Shown one piece after another: positions 17,908-26,698 of a DNA stretch of 64,000 nt; the first letter of the stretch is position 1, and every line of letters begins with the position of its first letter. The position numbers and the translations under genes were made by a program. The stretch lies in NCBI RefSeq assembly GCF_016892625.1, contig NZ_JAFEMW010000004.1:490619-554618 (forward strand), written 5' to 3'. Origin of the DNA: Brevibacterium sp. RIT 803 (lineage in GTDB: Bacteria; Actinomycetota; Actinomycetes; Actinomycetales; Brevibacteriaceae). The notes under the pieces were generated by a model, which was given only the letters and a program-made list of their open reading frames with translations, searched no databases and was not told the DNA's origin.

Positions 17908-19329
17908 TCAGCCTTCGGCAGTCGCGGCGCTTCCACCGCCTGCAGAGCTCGAGCCGGAACCGCTGCCCACACCGTCACCCGAGCCTCCGCTTGAGCTGGA
18001 TCCTCCACTCGAACTGCCGGAGCCAGAGCTGCCAGCTCCACCCTGCGAGCCGGAACTCGAGCCCCCGTCCGTCGAAGTTGCGCCCCCGCCCGAGGTGTCC
18101 GCTTCGGCACTGCTGGACCCGCTCGAATCGCTGGCGGCTCCTGCGGTGTCGTCGCCGGTGGTTGTGGACGAACTGGCATCGGTGCCCTGATCGGTCCCCG
18201 TCTGATCTGCAGTCGAGGAGGTGGTGGTGGAGCTGCCCTCGTTCGCCGAGGTGGACTGTCCTTCACTCGTCGTCGAGCTCTCGGTTCCGCTCCCCTGATT
18301 CGGGTTCTGGCCGGGCTGGGAATCGTCCCCGGAAGAGCTGGATTCGGCAGTGCCGCCTCCGTCTTGCGATGTTTCGGAGTCATCCCCGGTGCCGGAGTCT
18401 CCGGTCACTGATCGTGAGATCTGTGAGGTCCCTGGCGAGATGTCGGTGTCGGTGAATGATTCGGCCATGACCACGGCACCCAGCCCGATTCCGAATGTCG
18501 CCACCCCGATAGCCACCGGGTAGAGGACGCGTTTGCGGCGCAGCTTCTGCCACCACGATTTCGGTTCATCGTTGGCCGCATCGGTGGTATCGGGTGACGG
18601 GTGCTGCGCTGACGGGGCGTCGACGGTCGTGGCGGCCTCCGCCTCGTCGCTCAGGCTCCCGAAGGTGCTGGTGGCGCGGGACGGTCCTGTTGTATGGGTT
18701 GATGAGACAGCAGAGGATCGCTGAGTCTTGGCACCGAGTGACTTCGCCTTGACTGCCGGAGCGAGCTTCGTGCCGACCTCTCTGATCTTCTCTTTGCCCT
18801 TGTCGAGGCTGCTGGTATAGAGCGTCACCGCGAGTCCGGTGATGATGCTCGCGACCCCTGCACCGACGACAGTTCCGGCCACGCCCAGCTGCCCGCCGAT
18901 GACCGAGGAGGTCGCTGCGGCTGCGGCACCGGCGACGAGCTGGGTCGCCGAGACCCTGCTCTCGCTCTTCTCCTTCTTCTCACCGACGTCGCCCTTCGCA
19001 TTCTCGGCGACGTCATCCTTCGCTGTAGATTCACCGCCGGCAGTGGTGTTCTCCTGCATCATCCGAGTCGCCGACCCTGCTGACACCGGCTGCTCTTCGC
19101 GTCGAATCGGATTCGGCGGCATCACCGGCGTGCTCACGTGCGCGCTCGTCGTCGGTGTCGACTGAGTGCTCCTGGCGTGTGTGGCGGCGAGTTCTTCGGT
19201 GATCAGGGGCAGGGTCTGCGATGCCTGCACGGTCGTTTCGGATCCGCCGTCTCCCGATGCTGATCTGCCGTGATCGGACGCTGCGACGTTCTGCCCGTTC
19301 TGTCTGCCTGACTCATTCTGATTCGACAC
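17908..19329 (-). CDS. Two-helix membrane protein with Ser/Gly/Thr-rich tail, unknown function
   Basis: I do not recognise this 473-residue protein. The start is GTG 19329, seven bases after GGAGG; the 16 codons upstream in the frame are rejected. Residues 1-120 are polar and low-complexity; an Ala/Gly-rich hydrophobic stretch spans about 125-170; a basic cytosolic-type segment (WWQKLRRKRVLY) precedes a second membrane helix at about 272-297. Residues about 300-473 are almost only Ser, Gly, Thr, Asp and Glu, as in extended, possibly glycosylated surface stalks. No signal peptide or sorting motif is visible. It is expressed alone, upstream of catalase on the same strand. Confidence 0.7.
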   Translation of the reverse strand: MSNQNESGRQNGQNVAASDHGRSASGDGGSETTVQASQTLPLITEELAATHARSTQSTPTTSAHVSTPVMPPNPIRREEQPVSAGSATRMMQENTTAGGESTAKDDVAENAKGDVGEKKEKSESRVSATQLVAGAAAAATSSVIGGQLGVAGTVVGAGVASIITGLAVTLYTSSLDKGKEKIREVGTKLAPAVKAKSLGAKTQRSSAVSSTHTTGPSRATSTFGSLSDEAEAATTVDAPSAQHPSPDTTDAANDEPKSWWQKLRRKRVLYPVAIGVATFGIGLGAVVMAESFTDTDISPGTSQISRSVTGDSGTGDDSETSQDGGGTAESSSSGDDSQPGQNPNQGSGTESSTTSEGQSTSANEGSSTTTSSTADQTGTDQGTDASSSTTTGDDTAGAASDSSGSSSAEADTSGGGATSTDGGSSSGSQGGAGSSGSGSSSGGSSSSGGSGDGVGSGSGSSSAGGGSAATAEG

Positions 19330-19542
19330 CAAAATACCTCCGATGACTGGTCTCTGAGTCCAGTATCGGCCGTCCATTTCCGGAGTTCCTGACCCACCCT
19401 CTCAGAAGCTGGGACAACACTGTGAGACGACTGCGCCCCCATGACCGTTGACCTGCAATGATGCCGATCGGTGTGACGCACAGGACAGGCGCTTGGCAGG
19501 ATACTCGCAGGTCCGAATTCGGCCTCTGCGAGGACCGCCGTC

Positions 19543-20058
19543 TCAGTGCAGGATGGCCAGGCCGAGGTGATCCGGAAGTACGTCCGTTTCCTCGAGTTCC
19601 AGCACCTGAAATCTCGGGTAGCCGGCACCCGATTCCACAGTCACTGCGAAGAAGTCGGAACCGGTCGATCGCGTCGACATCTCCATCCCGACGTGTTCCG
19701 ATTCTGCCCCGTCGTCCGACTCGACCATGAGGTTGAGGGCGAAGCACGGGGCGCCCAGTTCGATGAGGGAGACAATCTGATCCCCACGGAACCTCTGCGG
19801 GTCATCCTGGGCGACACGGTGCACCTGTCCGTCGATCTCAAGGACAACCTCGGCGCCGATAGGAAGGAACGTGCGTGCCAAGCCCGGCAATGGGGAGAAC
19901 GCAGCCGGACGGTCCAGTCGCGCGATGCTCAGGCGCCACCGTCGTCGGCTCGGGGTCAGAAACTGGGATTCGGTGAGCGAGACGAGCTCGGTCGTCTCCC
20001 CCGCACCATTGGCCCATGGAACCGGTTCGAGGTCATCGAATGAGGTGATCACGCGCAT
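19543..20058 (-). CDS. HutD/Ves family cupin protein
   Basis: A 171-residue protein of the HutD family, a bicupin fold. The N-terminal WANGAGETTEL motif and the RLSIARLDRPAAFSPLPGLAR region are characteristic. In several bacteria HutD accompanies histidine utilisation and Ves a cold response, but the molecular role is not settled and no hut genes lie here. It follows the VOC gene by 38 bases on the same strand and is probably cotranscribed. Its start codon lies between two GTGATCAC palindromes 14 bases apart. Confidence 0.8.
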   Translation of the reverse strand: MRVITSFDDLEPVPWANGAGETTELVSLTESQFLTPSRRRWRLSIARLDRPAAFSPLPGLARTFLPIGAEVVLEIDGQVHRVAQDDPQRFRGDQIVSLIELGAPCFALNLMVESDDGAESEHVGMEMSTRSTGSDFFAVTVESGAGYPRFQVLELEETDVLPDHLGLAILH

Positions 20059-20096
20059 GTGATCACTCTAGTTCCGCGTCTGCACCGGCCAGAACC

Positions 20097-20459
20097 TCAG
20101 TTCAGCACGAGGCAGAACGGGTGACCTGCCGGGTCCAAGAAGACGCGGAAGGTCTCACCCGGCTGCTCTGCCGCCTTCCCGGCGCCGAGTTCGACCACGG
20201 CCGCCTCGGCGACATCAAGGTCGTCGACGATGACGTCGAGGTGCATCTGCTGTGGGTGGGCTTGGCCCGGCCAGCTGGGTGCGTGATAGTCCTCGACCTG
20301 CTGGAAGCAGATCGGCGGCCAGGAATCGGATGTGATCTCTGCCCAGGTGCCGTCGTCATCGACTCTGACCTGCCAGTCGAGGAGCTGACCGTAGAACTCC
20401 GCGAGTTCGCGTGCGTCAGGGGCGTCGAGAACGACGACGGGCTGCTTTGCGATTGCCAT
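20097..20459 (-). CDS. VOC (glyoxalase/bleomycin-resistance fold) protein
   Basis: A 120-residue single-module protein of the vicinal oxygen chelate superfamily: two beta-alpha-beta-beta-beta halves with VVVLDAPDARELAEFYGQLLDWQV at the start (given here in part as LDAPDARELAEFYG) and FLDPAGHPFCLVL at the end. Possible metal ligands are the HLDV-like His (MHLDVIVDDL) and the C-terminal Glu/His positions. It could be a dioxygenase, isomerase or drug-binding protein; nothing in the context decides. It starts 40 bases from the TPP riboswitch on the opposite strand and is followed by hutD. Confidence 0.82.
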   Translation of the reverse strand: MAIAKQPVVVLDAPDARELAEFYGQLLDWQVRVDDDGTWAEITSDSWPPICFQQVEDYHAPSWPGQAHPQQMHLDVIVDDLDVAEAAVVELGAGKAAEQPGETFRVFLDPAGHPFCLVLN

Positions 20460-20498
20460 GCTGGAAGTCTACGCGCCTGTCGATGCTAGGCTCGAAAC

Positions 20499-20586
20499 AC
20501 CACAGGGGAGCGCTATGAGATGGGCGCTGAGAGTGCGCAAGCAGACCCTTCGAACCTGATCCGGTCAACTCCGGCGGAGGAAGTGA
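20499..20586 (+). promoter_or_regulatory. TPP (thiamin diphosphate) riboswitch
   Basis: The conserved elements appear in order: AGGGGAGC, then GCTGAGAG, then ACCC followed by GAACCTGATCCGG, then CCGGCGGAGGAAGTG, matching the THI-element core (GGGG-GC, CUGAGA, ACCUGAU, GGNNAAUNCCNGCG-AGGGA) with small deviations. It is followed 13 bases later by the tenA start, so it controls that gene. GGAGG inside the 3' strand is the only Shine-Dalgarno-like sequence, though 18 bases from the ATG. This suggests control by masking of the ribosome site. Confidence 0.92.
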
Positions 20587-20598
20587 GCTCGGACACCG

Positions 20599-21321
20599 AT
20601 GAGCGACGTTGACACGAAACACACCACCAACAGCGGCATTCGACTGACCCCAGAGGGGTTCGTTGCGAGTCTGAGAGCACAAACAGCTCCAGCCTGGGAG
20701 GCGGCAGTCGGACACAGGTTCGTCACCGAACTGTTTGCCGGCACGGTCGAAGACTCCGTGATGAGTCGGTACCTGATCCAGGACTACCAGTTCTTCGAAT
20801 CCTTCCTCTCGATGCTCGGCGCGTGCGTCGCTCACGGCGATGCGCTCGGGCCCAAGCTGCGGTTCGCCAAACAGCTCGGCTTCCTCGAAGCCGACGAGGA
20901 TTCGTATTTCCTCATGGCCTTCGCCGAGGTGGGTGTCCCTGCCGCCGACTACGCTGACCCCCAGCTGGCTGAGCCGACCGAGGGCTTCCGCGACCTCATG
21001 GACGAGGCCATCGACTCGGCCTCCTACGCAGAGCTGCTCGTCGTGCTCGTCATCGCCGAGTGGCTCTACCTCGATTGGGGCGAGCGCTCAGAACCGATGC
21101 CTCCACGCCGGGTCCATTCCGGGTGGATCGACCTGCACCGCGGTGACGCCTTCCGGGCCTGGGTGCAGTTCCTCGTCGACGAACTTGAGCGGGTGTTCCC
21201 CACCGGCGAGGACGCAGAATCCGCTGCAACACGAGGCCGACTGACTCACATCTGGTACCGCGGCGTCCACCTCGAACTGGCCTTCTTCGATGAGGCGTAC
21301 GCTGAGGACGAAACCCGGTGA
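20599..21321 (+). CDS. tenA: TenA-family thiamin salvage hydrolase, Cys-less (TenA_E) type
   Basis: A 240-residue all-helical TenA protein. YLIQDYQFFESFLSMLG (about 58-73) holds the conserved Asp and Tyr pair of the pyrimidine pocket. Where classical TenA has its catalytic Cys before a W-Y motif, this protein reads VLVIAEWLYLDWGE, with Glu instead, which matches the TenA_E branch known to hydrolyse formyl-aminopyrimidine or salvage other thiamin breakdown products. The TPP riboswitch immediately upstream supports a thiamin role. ATG 20599 is the first possible start, as an in-frame stop lies just before. Confidence 0.88.
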   Translation: MSDVDTKHTTNSGIRLTPEGFVASLRAQTAPAWEAAVGHRFVTELFAGTVEDSVMSRYLIQDYQFFESFLSMLGACVAHGDALGPKLRFAKQLGFLEADEDSYFLMAFAEVGVPAADYADPQLAEPTEGFRDLMDEAIDSASYAELLVVLVIAEWLYLDWGERSEPMPPRRVHSGWIDLHRGDAFRAWVQFLVDELERVFPTGEDAESAATRGRLTHIWYRGVHLELAFFDEAYAEDETR

Positions 21322-21455
21322 AGCTGGAGCGCACGGTTCACATTCTGCGTCCCTCGCCTCAACGAGGTCGTTCGGATTAGGATTGTTGAGCAGAACAGGT
21401 GTGCGGGTGCATCCAGTCACCCTTCGCCGCCGCTGCAGGATGCGAGGTATTACAG

Positions 21456-22445
21456 ATGAGCACACAGCTGCTTCCCGTCACGGATGTTCCAGCGGTCTAC
21501 ATCATTCATGACAATCCCGAATGGATCGCACCGTTTGCGCAGGCCCTTCATCGATCAGACATCCCGTTCGTCGAATGGCTGCTGCCTGAAGTCTCGATCG
21601 ATCTCACCACAGAGCCGCCGCAGGGCCTGTTCTGGTCGCGACTGTCCGCCTCGGCGCACACTCGCACGGATCCGCACGTCAAGGACTACGGGCGTGCGGT
21701 ACTCGCCTGGCTCCAGACCGCAGGACGCACGGTCATCAACGGCGCAGACGTCTACGAACTCGAGGTGAGCAAAATCCGCCAGAACCGCGAGCTCGCCATG
21801 CGCGACTTCGACACCCCGCGCACCTCGGCGGTCTTCGGCAGTGCTGCGCTGTCCACGGCGGCGCGCGATTTCCTCCCGCCCTTCATCACCAAGCACAACC
21901 AGGGCGGCAAGGGACTCGGCGTGCGCCTTTTCGAGTCTCATGCCGAACTCGATGAGGCTGCGAGTGACTTCGCCGCCGGTGGTGCGAACGAGCCGATCGA
22001 CGGAATCACACTGGTCCAGGAATATGTGCAGCCGGCGCAGCCGTTCGTCACCCGTGCCGAGTTCATCGGCGGCCGGTTCCACTATGCGGTGCGAGTCGAT
22101 GTCTCCGATGGGTCCTTCGAATTGTGCCCCGCCGAGGCATGCGAGATCCCCTCCGCATCTGCGGCACCACTCGACCCGTTCTCCGTGCGTGAGGACATCA
22201 CCGCGCACACGCCCCTCATCGGCAGGCTGGAGACGCTCCTGACCGAGCTGCACATCGACATCGCTGGAATTGAGTTCATCGAGACTGCCGATGGCCGCCA
22301 GGTCGTCTACGACATCAACACCAACACGAACTACAACCCCAGCGTCGAAGATGGCGAGCGCACGGCCGGACGCACTGCTGCCGCGGACCGGATCGCCGAG
22401 TACATCGCCGCTGAGGTTGCCGCCATCTCTGTCTCCCACACGTGA
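21456..22445 (+). CDS. ATP-grasp (RimK-like) ligase
   Basis: A 329-residue ATP-grasp protein. FITKHNQGGKGLGVRLF is the flexible nucleotide loop with its Lys and Gly-rich turn, and the C-terminal IEFIETADGRQVVYDINTNT holds the metal-binding residues of the D-x-N-x-N type. An N-terminal alpha/beta domain (about 10-100) precedes. Such enzymes join a carboxylate to an amine or thiol via an acyl-phosphate, as RimK or glutathione synthetase do; the substrates here are unknown. ATG 21456 has GAGG upstream. Its stop overlaps the next start as TGATG, and three genes run together to 24616. Confidence 0.82.
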   Translation: MSTQLLPVTDVPAVYIIHDNPEWIAPFAQALHRSDIPFVEWLLPEVSIDLTTEPPQGLFWSRLSASAHTRTDPHVKDYGRAVLAWLQTAGRTVINGADVYELEVSKIRQNRELAMRDFDTPRTSAVFGSAALSTAARDFLPPFITKHNQGGKGLGVRLFESHAELDEAASDFAAGGANEPIDGITLVQEYVQPAQPFVTRAEFIGGRFHYAVRVDVSDGSFELCPAEACEIPSASAAPLDPFSVREDITAHTPLIGRLETLLTELHIDIAGIEFIETADGRQVVYDINTNTNYNPSVEDGERTAGRTAAADRIAEYIAAEVAAISVSHT

Positions 22446-23128
22446 TGCCTGACCGTCGCGTAGTTCTCCACCAACTGCTCTCACTGCTGCGCGAGGTCAA
22501 CATCGGCAAGCGAGTTCTTGTTGCCATTGATGGGGTCGACGGTGCGGGCAAAACAGTCGTGGCCGAAGAACTCGTCGAGGTGGCCGACCAGGACGGGTTG
22601 CGCCCCATTTCGTCACTGAGTATCGACGGATTCCATCATCCCCGCTCGATTCGGTACGCGAACGGCCCGGGCCCCGATTCCTTCTATCGGAATTCCTATG
22701 ACTACGATGCCTTCATTCGATCCGTCGTGACTCCGTTCAGACATGGTCTGTCGATCACGCCAGCGGTCTGGGATGTCGATGCTGACCTAGCCGTCCTACC
22801 ACCACACGTCTGCCTGCCAGAGGACTGCGTCCTCCTCGTGGATGGGATTTTTCTCCACCGACCCGAACTTCGGGAGCTGTGGGATGCAAGTGTGTGGGTG
22901 CAGGTTCCCTTTGCGGTCTCTGTCCCCCGTGGGAACGAACGCTTCGCCGGGCAGTCCGATTCTGATCCCGAGGCGCAGTCGAACCATCGTTATGTCGGCG
23001 GACAACGACTCTATTTCGCGCAATGCTCGCCCTGGGACCACGCCACGTGGGTCCTCGACAACGAAGATCTGACTCATCCCGCGATCAGAGGCATCCTCTC
23101 ACCGGGGTCGTCTCCCTCTCTCCCCTAG
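22445..23128 (+). CDS. Uridine kinase-like P-loop kinase
   Basis: A 227-residue P-loop kinase of the uridine kinase/phosphoribulokinase group. IDGVDGAGKT (about 26-35) is Walker A; SIDGFHHPR has the Asp-Phe substrate-side signature, and LLVDGIFLHRPEL the Walker B-like strand. The C terminus (HATWVLDNEDLTHPAI) resembles the nucleoside-phosphate kinases annotated only as uridine kinase. The physiological acceptor is unknown. It overlaps the ATP-grasp gene by one base and is nine bases ahead of the FAD gene, so all three are probably one transcript. Confidence 0.78.
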   Translation: MPDRRVVLHQLLSLLREVNIGKRVLVAIDGVDGAGKTVVAEELVEVADQDGLRPISSLSIDGFHHPRSIRYANGPGPDSFYRNSYDYDAFIRSVVTPFRHGLSITPAVWDVDADLAVLPPHVCLPEDCVLLVDGIFLHRPELRELWDASVWVQVPFAVSVPRGNERFAGQSDSDPEAQSNHRYVGGQRLYFAQCSPWDHATWVLDNEDLTHPAIRGILSPGSSPSLP

Positions 23129-23137
23129 ACTGAAGCC

Positions 23138-24616
23138 ATGAGCAACTCTGAGGTTGATGCCGTCGTCGTCGGATCCGGCCCCAACGGCATGGCCGCCGCC
23201 GTGACCATGGCTCGAGCCGGTCTGTCCGTGCAGGTGTACGAGGCCCAGTCGACCGTCGGCGGTGGTGCTCGCACCCTTGACCTGGGCCTGGCTCCAGGCA
23301 TCACCCACGACATCTGCTCTGCCGTTCATCCCTTGGCGATCTCGAGTCCCTTCTTCGTCGACTTCGACCTGCGTGCTCGGGGGCTCGAGTTCACCACTCC
23401 CGAGGTCTCCTACGCCCAACCGTTGGACGATCAGCCCGCTGCGCTGGCCTTCCACGATCTCGAAACTACGGTCGACCACCTCGGCGCGGCCGGACCCGAA
23501 TGGCGACGGTTCTTCGCCCCGCTCCTCGAACGTGTCGATGACGCGATCTGGCTCTCCCTCGGTGACAAGCGCTCAGTTCCTCAGACCCTGCGTGATGTTC
23601 CCGGGATCGCGAATGTGGTGAAATTCGGACTGCGGCTGCTGTCCCAGGCGAGCCCGGCCTGGAACATTCCGCTCTCGCATGAGACGTCTCAGTCGCTGTT
23701 CACCGGTGTTGCCGCACACGCGATCGGCGGGCTGCCGGCCATGGGCACTGCCGCCACGGCCACCATGCTCTCCACCATTGCCCACGCCGGTGGCTGGCCA
23801 TCGCCTGTGGGTGGTTCGCAGGCGATCATCGACGCCTTGGTCGCCGATCTTGAGGCCCATGGCGGCACGGTGACGACGAATGCGCGCATCGAGCATGTCT
23901 CCAATATGCCGCCTGCTCGGGCCTATCTCCTCGACACCTCGGCGCTGAATGCGGCTCAGATCTTCTCCGGCCTCATCCCGGCCAAGGTCGACAAGTCGCT
24001 GCGCAGCTTCAAACAGGGCAATGCCGCGGCCAAGGTCGACTTCGTCCTCAACGGGCCCGTGCCCTGGGCCGATCAGAACATCAACTGTGCGGGCACCATC
24101 CACGTCGGAGGAACTCGCGCGCAGATGGCTGCCGCCGAGGCCGAGGTCATTGCCGGACGCATGCCGGCCGACCCTGTCTGTCTGGTCTCCGACCCGACCG
24201 TGTTCGACCCATCACGTGAGGTGAATGGTCTGCGCCCGCTGTGGACGTACTGCCACGTACCCTTCGACTGCCCGATCGATCCGGCCGAGTACATCATCAG
24301 GCAGATAGAACGTTTCGCCCCCGGCTTCCGCGACACCATCGTCACCTACAATTCGATCCCCGCATCGGAGATGGCAAGCCACAACCAGAACTACATCGGA
24401 GGCGACATCGCCACCGGGCTCGTCTCCTTCTACCGAATGATGGCCCGTCCGCGCACGAGTTGGGACAACTACAGCCTCGGCGTCCCCGGCGCCTACCTGT
24501 GTTCGGCAGCGACCCCACCAGCACCCGGCGTGCACGGAATGAACGGCTGGTTCGCCGCCCAGCGAGCGCTGAAGACTCGGTTCTCAATCACAGAGGCGCC
24601 GAGCCTGGCGCCCTGA
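23138..24616 (+). CDS. FAD-dependent oxidoreductase, phytoene desaturase/PYROXD2-like
   Basis: A 492-residue flavoprotein. The N-terminal GSGPNGMAAAVTMARAG is the dinucleotide-binding loop, followed by VYEAQSTVGGGART, the FAD-contacting strand typical of the phytoene-desaturase superfamily; the C-terminal half includes GDIATGLVSF and GVHGMNGW, the second FAD contact. No carotenoid genes are nearby, so a carotenoid function is not supported; the PYROXD2-like branch has no settled role. Its last 29 bases overlap the convergent EamA gene. Confidence 0.82.
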   Translation: MSNSEVDAVVVGSGPNGMAAAVTMARAGLSVQVYEAQSTVGGGARTLDLGLAPGITHDICSAVHPLAISSPFFVDFDLRARGLEFTTPEVSYAQPLDDQPAALAFHDLETTVDHLGAAGPEWRRFFAPLLERVDDAIWLSLGDKRSVPQTLRDVPGIANVVKFGLRLLSQASPAWNIPLSHETSQSLFTGVAAHAIGGLPAMGTAATATMLSTIAHAGGWPSPVGGSQAIIDALVADLEAHGGTVTTNARIEHVSNMPPARAYLLDTSALNAAQIFSGLIPAKVDKSLRSFKQGNAAAKVDFVLNGPVPWADQNINCAGTIHVGGTRAQMAAAEAEVIAGRMPADPVCLVSDPTVFDPSREVNGLRPLWTYCHVPFDCPIDPAEYIIRQIERFAPGFRDTIVTYNSIPASEMASHNQNYIGGDIATGLVSFYRMMARPRTSWDNYSLGVPGAYLCSAATPPAPGVHGMNGWFAAQRALKTRFSITEAPSLAP

Positions 24617-25568
24617 GCTCGTCCCCTGGACTCCGAGCCGGGCGGGGTCTCGTCCGCAGCCGCCACACCCCGTTGGCGACAGCCACCGCGAGCACAACGA
24701 GGCCTGCACCGATCGCCTGCCCCGGGGTGAGCATTTCACCGAGGATGAGCGCCGCGAGCACGAGGGCGAGCACGGGCTGGATGAGCAGCAGGCTTGCCGT
24801 CATCGTCGGCACCAGTCGGACGCTGCCCCTGTTGATGAGCAGCCACGCGACCACCTGCCCGAGCAGGGCCAAGGCAATGAGATATATCCACGACTTCGGG
24901 CCGATCCCGGTGAGGTGGAGACCGCCGGTGAACTGCGCGATGATCGCCGAAGTCACCGCCGCCGAGGCGGTCGCCCAGGCCAACGGCTGAAGTGTCCCCT
25001 CAGCCTTGCGCCTGGTCCCACGGCGAGTGAGGAACATGTACACCCCGTAGCCGATTCCCGCGATCAGACCGAGAACGGTGCCGAGGACGGCACTGTCCCC
25101 CACCTCGGTCAGCGTGACGATGCCTCCCACCAGGCCGACCCCGATGAGCATCAGCGGAAGTGCGATGAGGAAACGTGCGCTCACACGCTCACGGTCGACG
25201 AGCGACGCGAGCACTGGCAGGACGATGACCTGGACATTGACGAGCACGGTCGAGACGCCCGCGCCCACGAGGTAGATCGACGCCGTCCACGCAATGTAGT
25301 CGATGCCCAGCGCGATGCCGGCCGCGATCGCCCAGAGGATCCCTGCTCGAGAGAGCCCACCGTGGCGTCGACGCTCAAACAGAGCCAGGGGCACGAGGGC
25401 GATGACGGCGATCGCGCATCGCAGTACGGCCGTCGTCGCCGCATCCACGCCCGCGAGCTTGACCAGGATCGCCGAGATCGACAGGCACAGAGCACCCGCG
25501 AGCACCGCCGAGACGGCGAGCGCGGTCGGCGGCTCCGGCGTTGGAGCGGCCCTGGGTATGACGGCCAT
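24588..25568 (-). CDS. EamA-family transporter
   Basis: A 326-residue integral membrane protein with about ten helices arranged as two EamA repeats (about 10-150 and 160-300). LLIQPVLALVLAALILGE near the end is the conserved EamA signature before the last helices. The family (drug/metabolite transporters, RhtA-like) exports amino acids or metabolites; the substrate is unknown. The gene overlaps the convergent FAD oxidoreductase by 29 bases and is divergent from the AraC-type gene. Confidence 0.87.
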   Translation of the reverse strand: MAVIPRAAPTPEPPTALAVSAVLAGALCLSISAILVKLAGVDAATTAVLRCAIAVIALVPLALFERRRHGGLSRAGILWAIAAGIALGIDYIAWTASIYLVGAGVSTVLVNVQVIVLPVLASLVDRERVSARFLIALPLMLIGVGLVGGIVTLTEVGDSAVLGTVLGLIAGIGYGVYMFLTRRGTRRKAEGTLQPLAWATASAAVTSAIIAQFTGGLHLTGIGPKSWIYLIALALLGQVVAWLLINRGSVRLVPTMTASLLLIQPVLALVLAALILGEMLTPGQAIGAGLVVLAVAVANGVWRLRTRPRPARSPGDELRAPGSAPL

Positions 25569-25748
25569 GAGACGACACTATGCCCACGGAGGCGATTTGG
25601 CACCGCTCGTGGGGTGAAGTGACCAGTTCGGCAGTGGGGGATGCATCGCTGTGCTGACTCACGCACGCGCACATGATTGAATCGGGCAGAGATTGTCGGG
25701 CGGTGTGCACCGCCTTCGCGGAACCATTGATGAGTGAAGGGAGACACC

Positions 25749-26648
25749 GTGATCGCTGAACTCAATACGCTCATCGACCTCATCGAGTCGGACCTCGCCG
25801 AAACCGGCAGCACTGTCGGAGGCGAAGGGGTTTCGCATCTCGATGTCGAATCGTTGGCACGGACACTCGGCCTGAGCGAATACCATCTACGGCGCATGTT
25901 CTCGTCCCTGTCGGGGATGTCGCTGTCGGAATACGTTCGACGTCGCCGGATGACCGTGGCTGCCGCCGATGTCGCGGCCGGTCGGGGCCTGTTGGGCATC
26001 GCGGTCCGCTTCGGTTACGGATCGGCTGAGGCCTTCGGGCGAGCGTTCCACTCCGTCCACGGCGTGAGCCCGTCTACGGTTCGGCGCGACGGCGGCCCCC
26101 TTCGCAGTCAATCAACCATCAGGTTCCGCCTGACGATCGAAGGGAGTTCTTCCATGGACACTCGAATCACCGACAAACCGGCGTTCTCACTCATCGGCCA
26201 CGCCAAGCGCGTGCCCCTCATCCACGAGGGAGAGAACCCGCACATCCGCGAGCACATCGAATCTCTGCCTGCGGATGAGCACACTCGTCTCAAATCCCTC
26301 AGCGACGCAGAGCCCACCGGAATGCTTCAGGTCACAGCCGATGTCGACCCGGACTACCGGGAAGGCACCGAGCTCACCTACCTGCACGGCGTCGCGGTCG
26401 GGACACCCGCTTCGATCCCTGAGGACCTCGACGCCATCGACGTCGAGGCGGGAACTTGGGCGGTCTTCACCACTGCCGGCCGCTTTCCCGAAGCACTGCA
26501 GACGACCTGGGCGGCGACGGCGAGTGAGTGGTTTCCGTCGAATCCGTGGCAGCTGCGGCCCGGGCCCTCGATCGTTGCGATCATCGACCGGGCAGCGGAC
26601 TTCAGCACGGCCACCACCGAGCTCTGGCTGCCGATCGAACGCGCGTGA
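25749..26648 (+). CDS. AraC-family regulator with GyrI-like effector domain
   Basis: A 299-residue protein with an N-terminal AraC double helix-turn-helix (about 25-120: LARTLGLSEYHLRRMFSSL and IAVRFGYGSAEAFGRAFH) and a C-terminal GyrI-like small-molecule-binding domain (about 135-295: MDTRITDKPAFSLIGHAKR, then AGTWAVFTTAG). GTG 25749 follows GAAGGGAG by five bases. This architecture resembles Rob/SoxS-like or MarR-pathway regulators that sense cationic or hydrophobic compounds. It is divergent from the EamA exporter 180 bases away, which may be its target. Confidence 0.87.
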   Translation: MIAELNTLIDLIESDLAETGSTVGGEGVSHLDVESLARTLGLSEYHLRRMFSSLSGMSLSEYVRRRRMTVAAADVAAGRGLLGIAVRFGYGSAEAFGRAFHSVHGVSPSTVRRDGGPLRSQSTIRFRLTIEGSSSMDTRITDKPAFSLIGHAKRVPLIHEGENPHIREHIESLPADEHTRLKSLSDAEPTGMLQVTADVDPDYREGTELTYLHGVAVGTPASIPEDLDAIDVEAGTWAVFTTAGRFPEALQTTWAATASEWFPSNPWQLRPGPSIVAIIDRAADFSTATTELWLPIERA

Positions 26649-26698
26649 CACGATGCCACTGCCCACAGCAGCGTCCGCCATCACCTCGTGGTTCTCGC

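Noticed and set aside
20583..20612. A nine-codon GTG reading frame overlapping the tenA start
   Set aside because: The ribosome site would be only two bases away and there is no conservation evidence; kept only as a note on leader layout.
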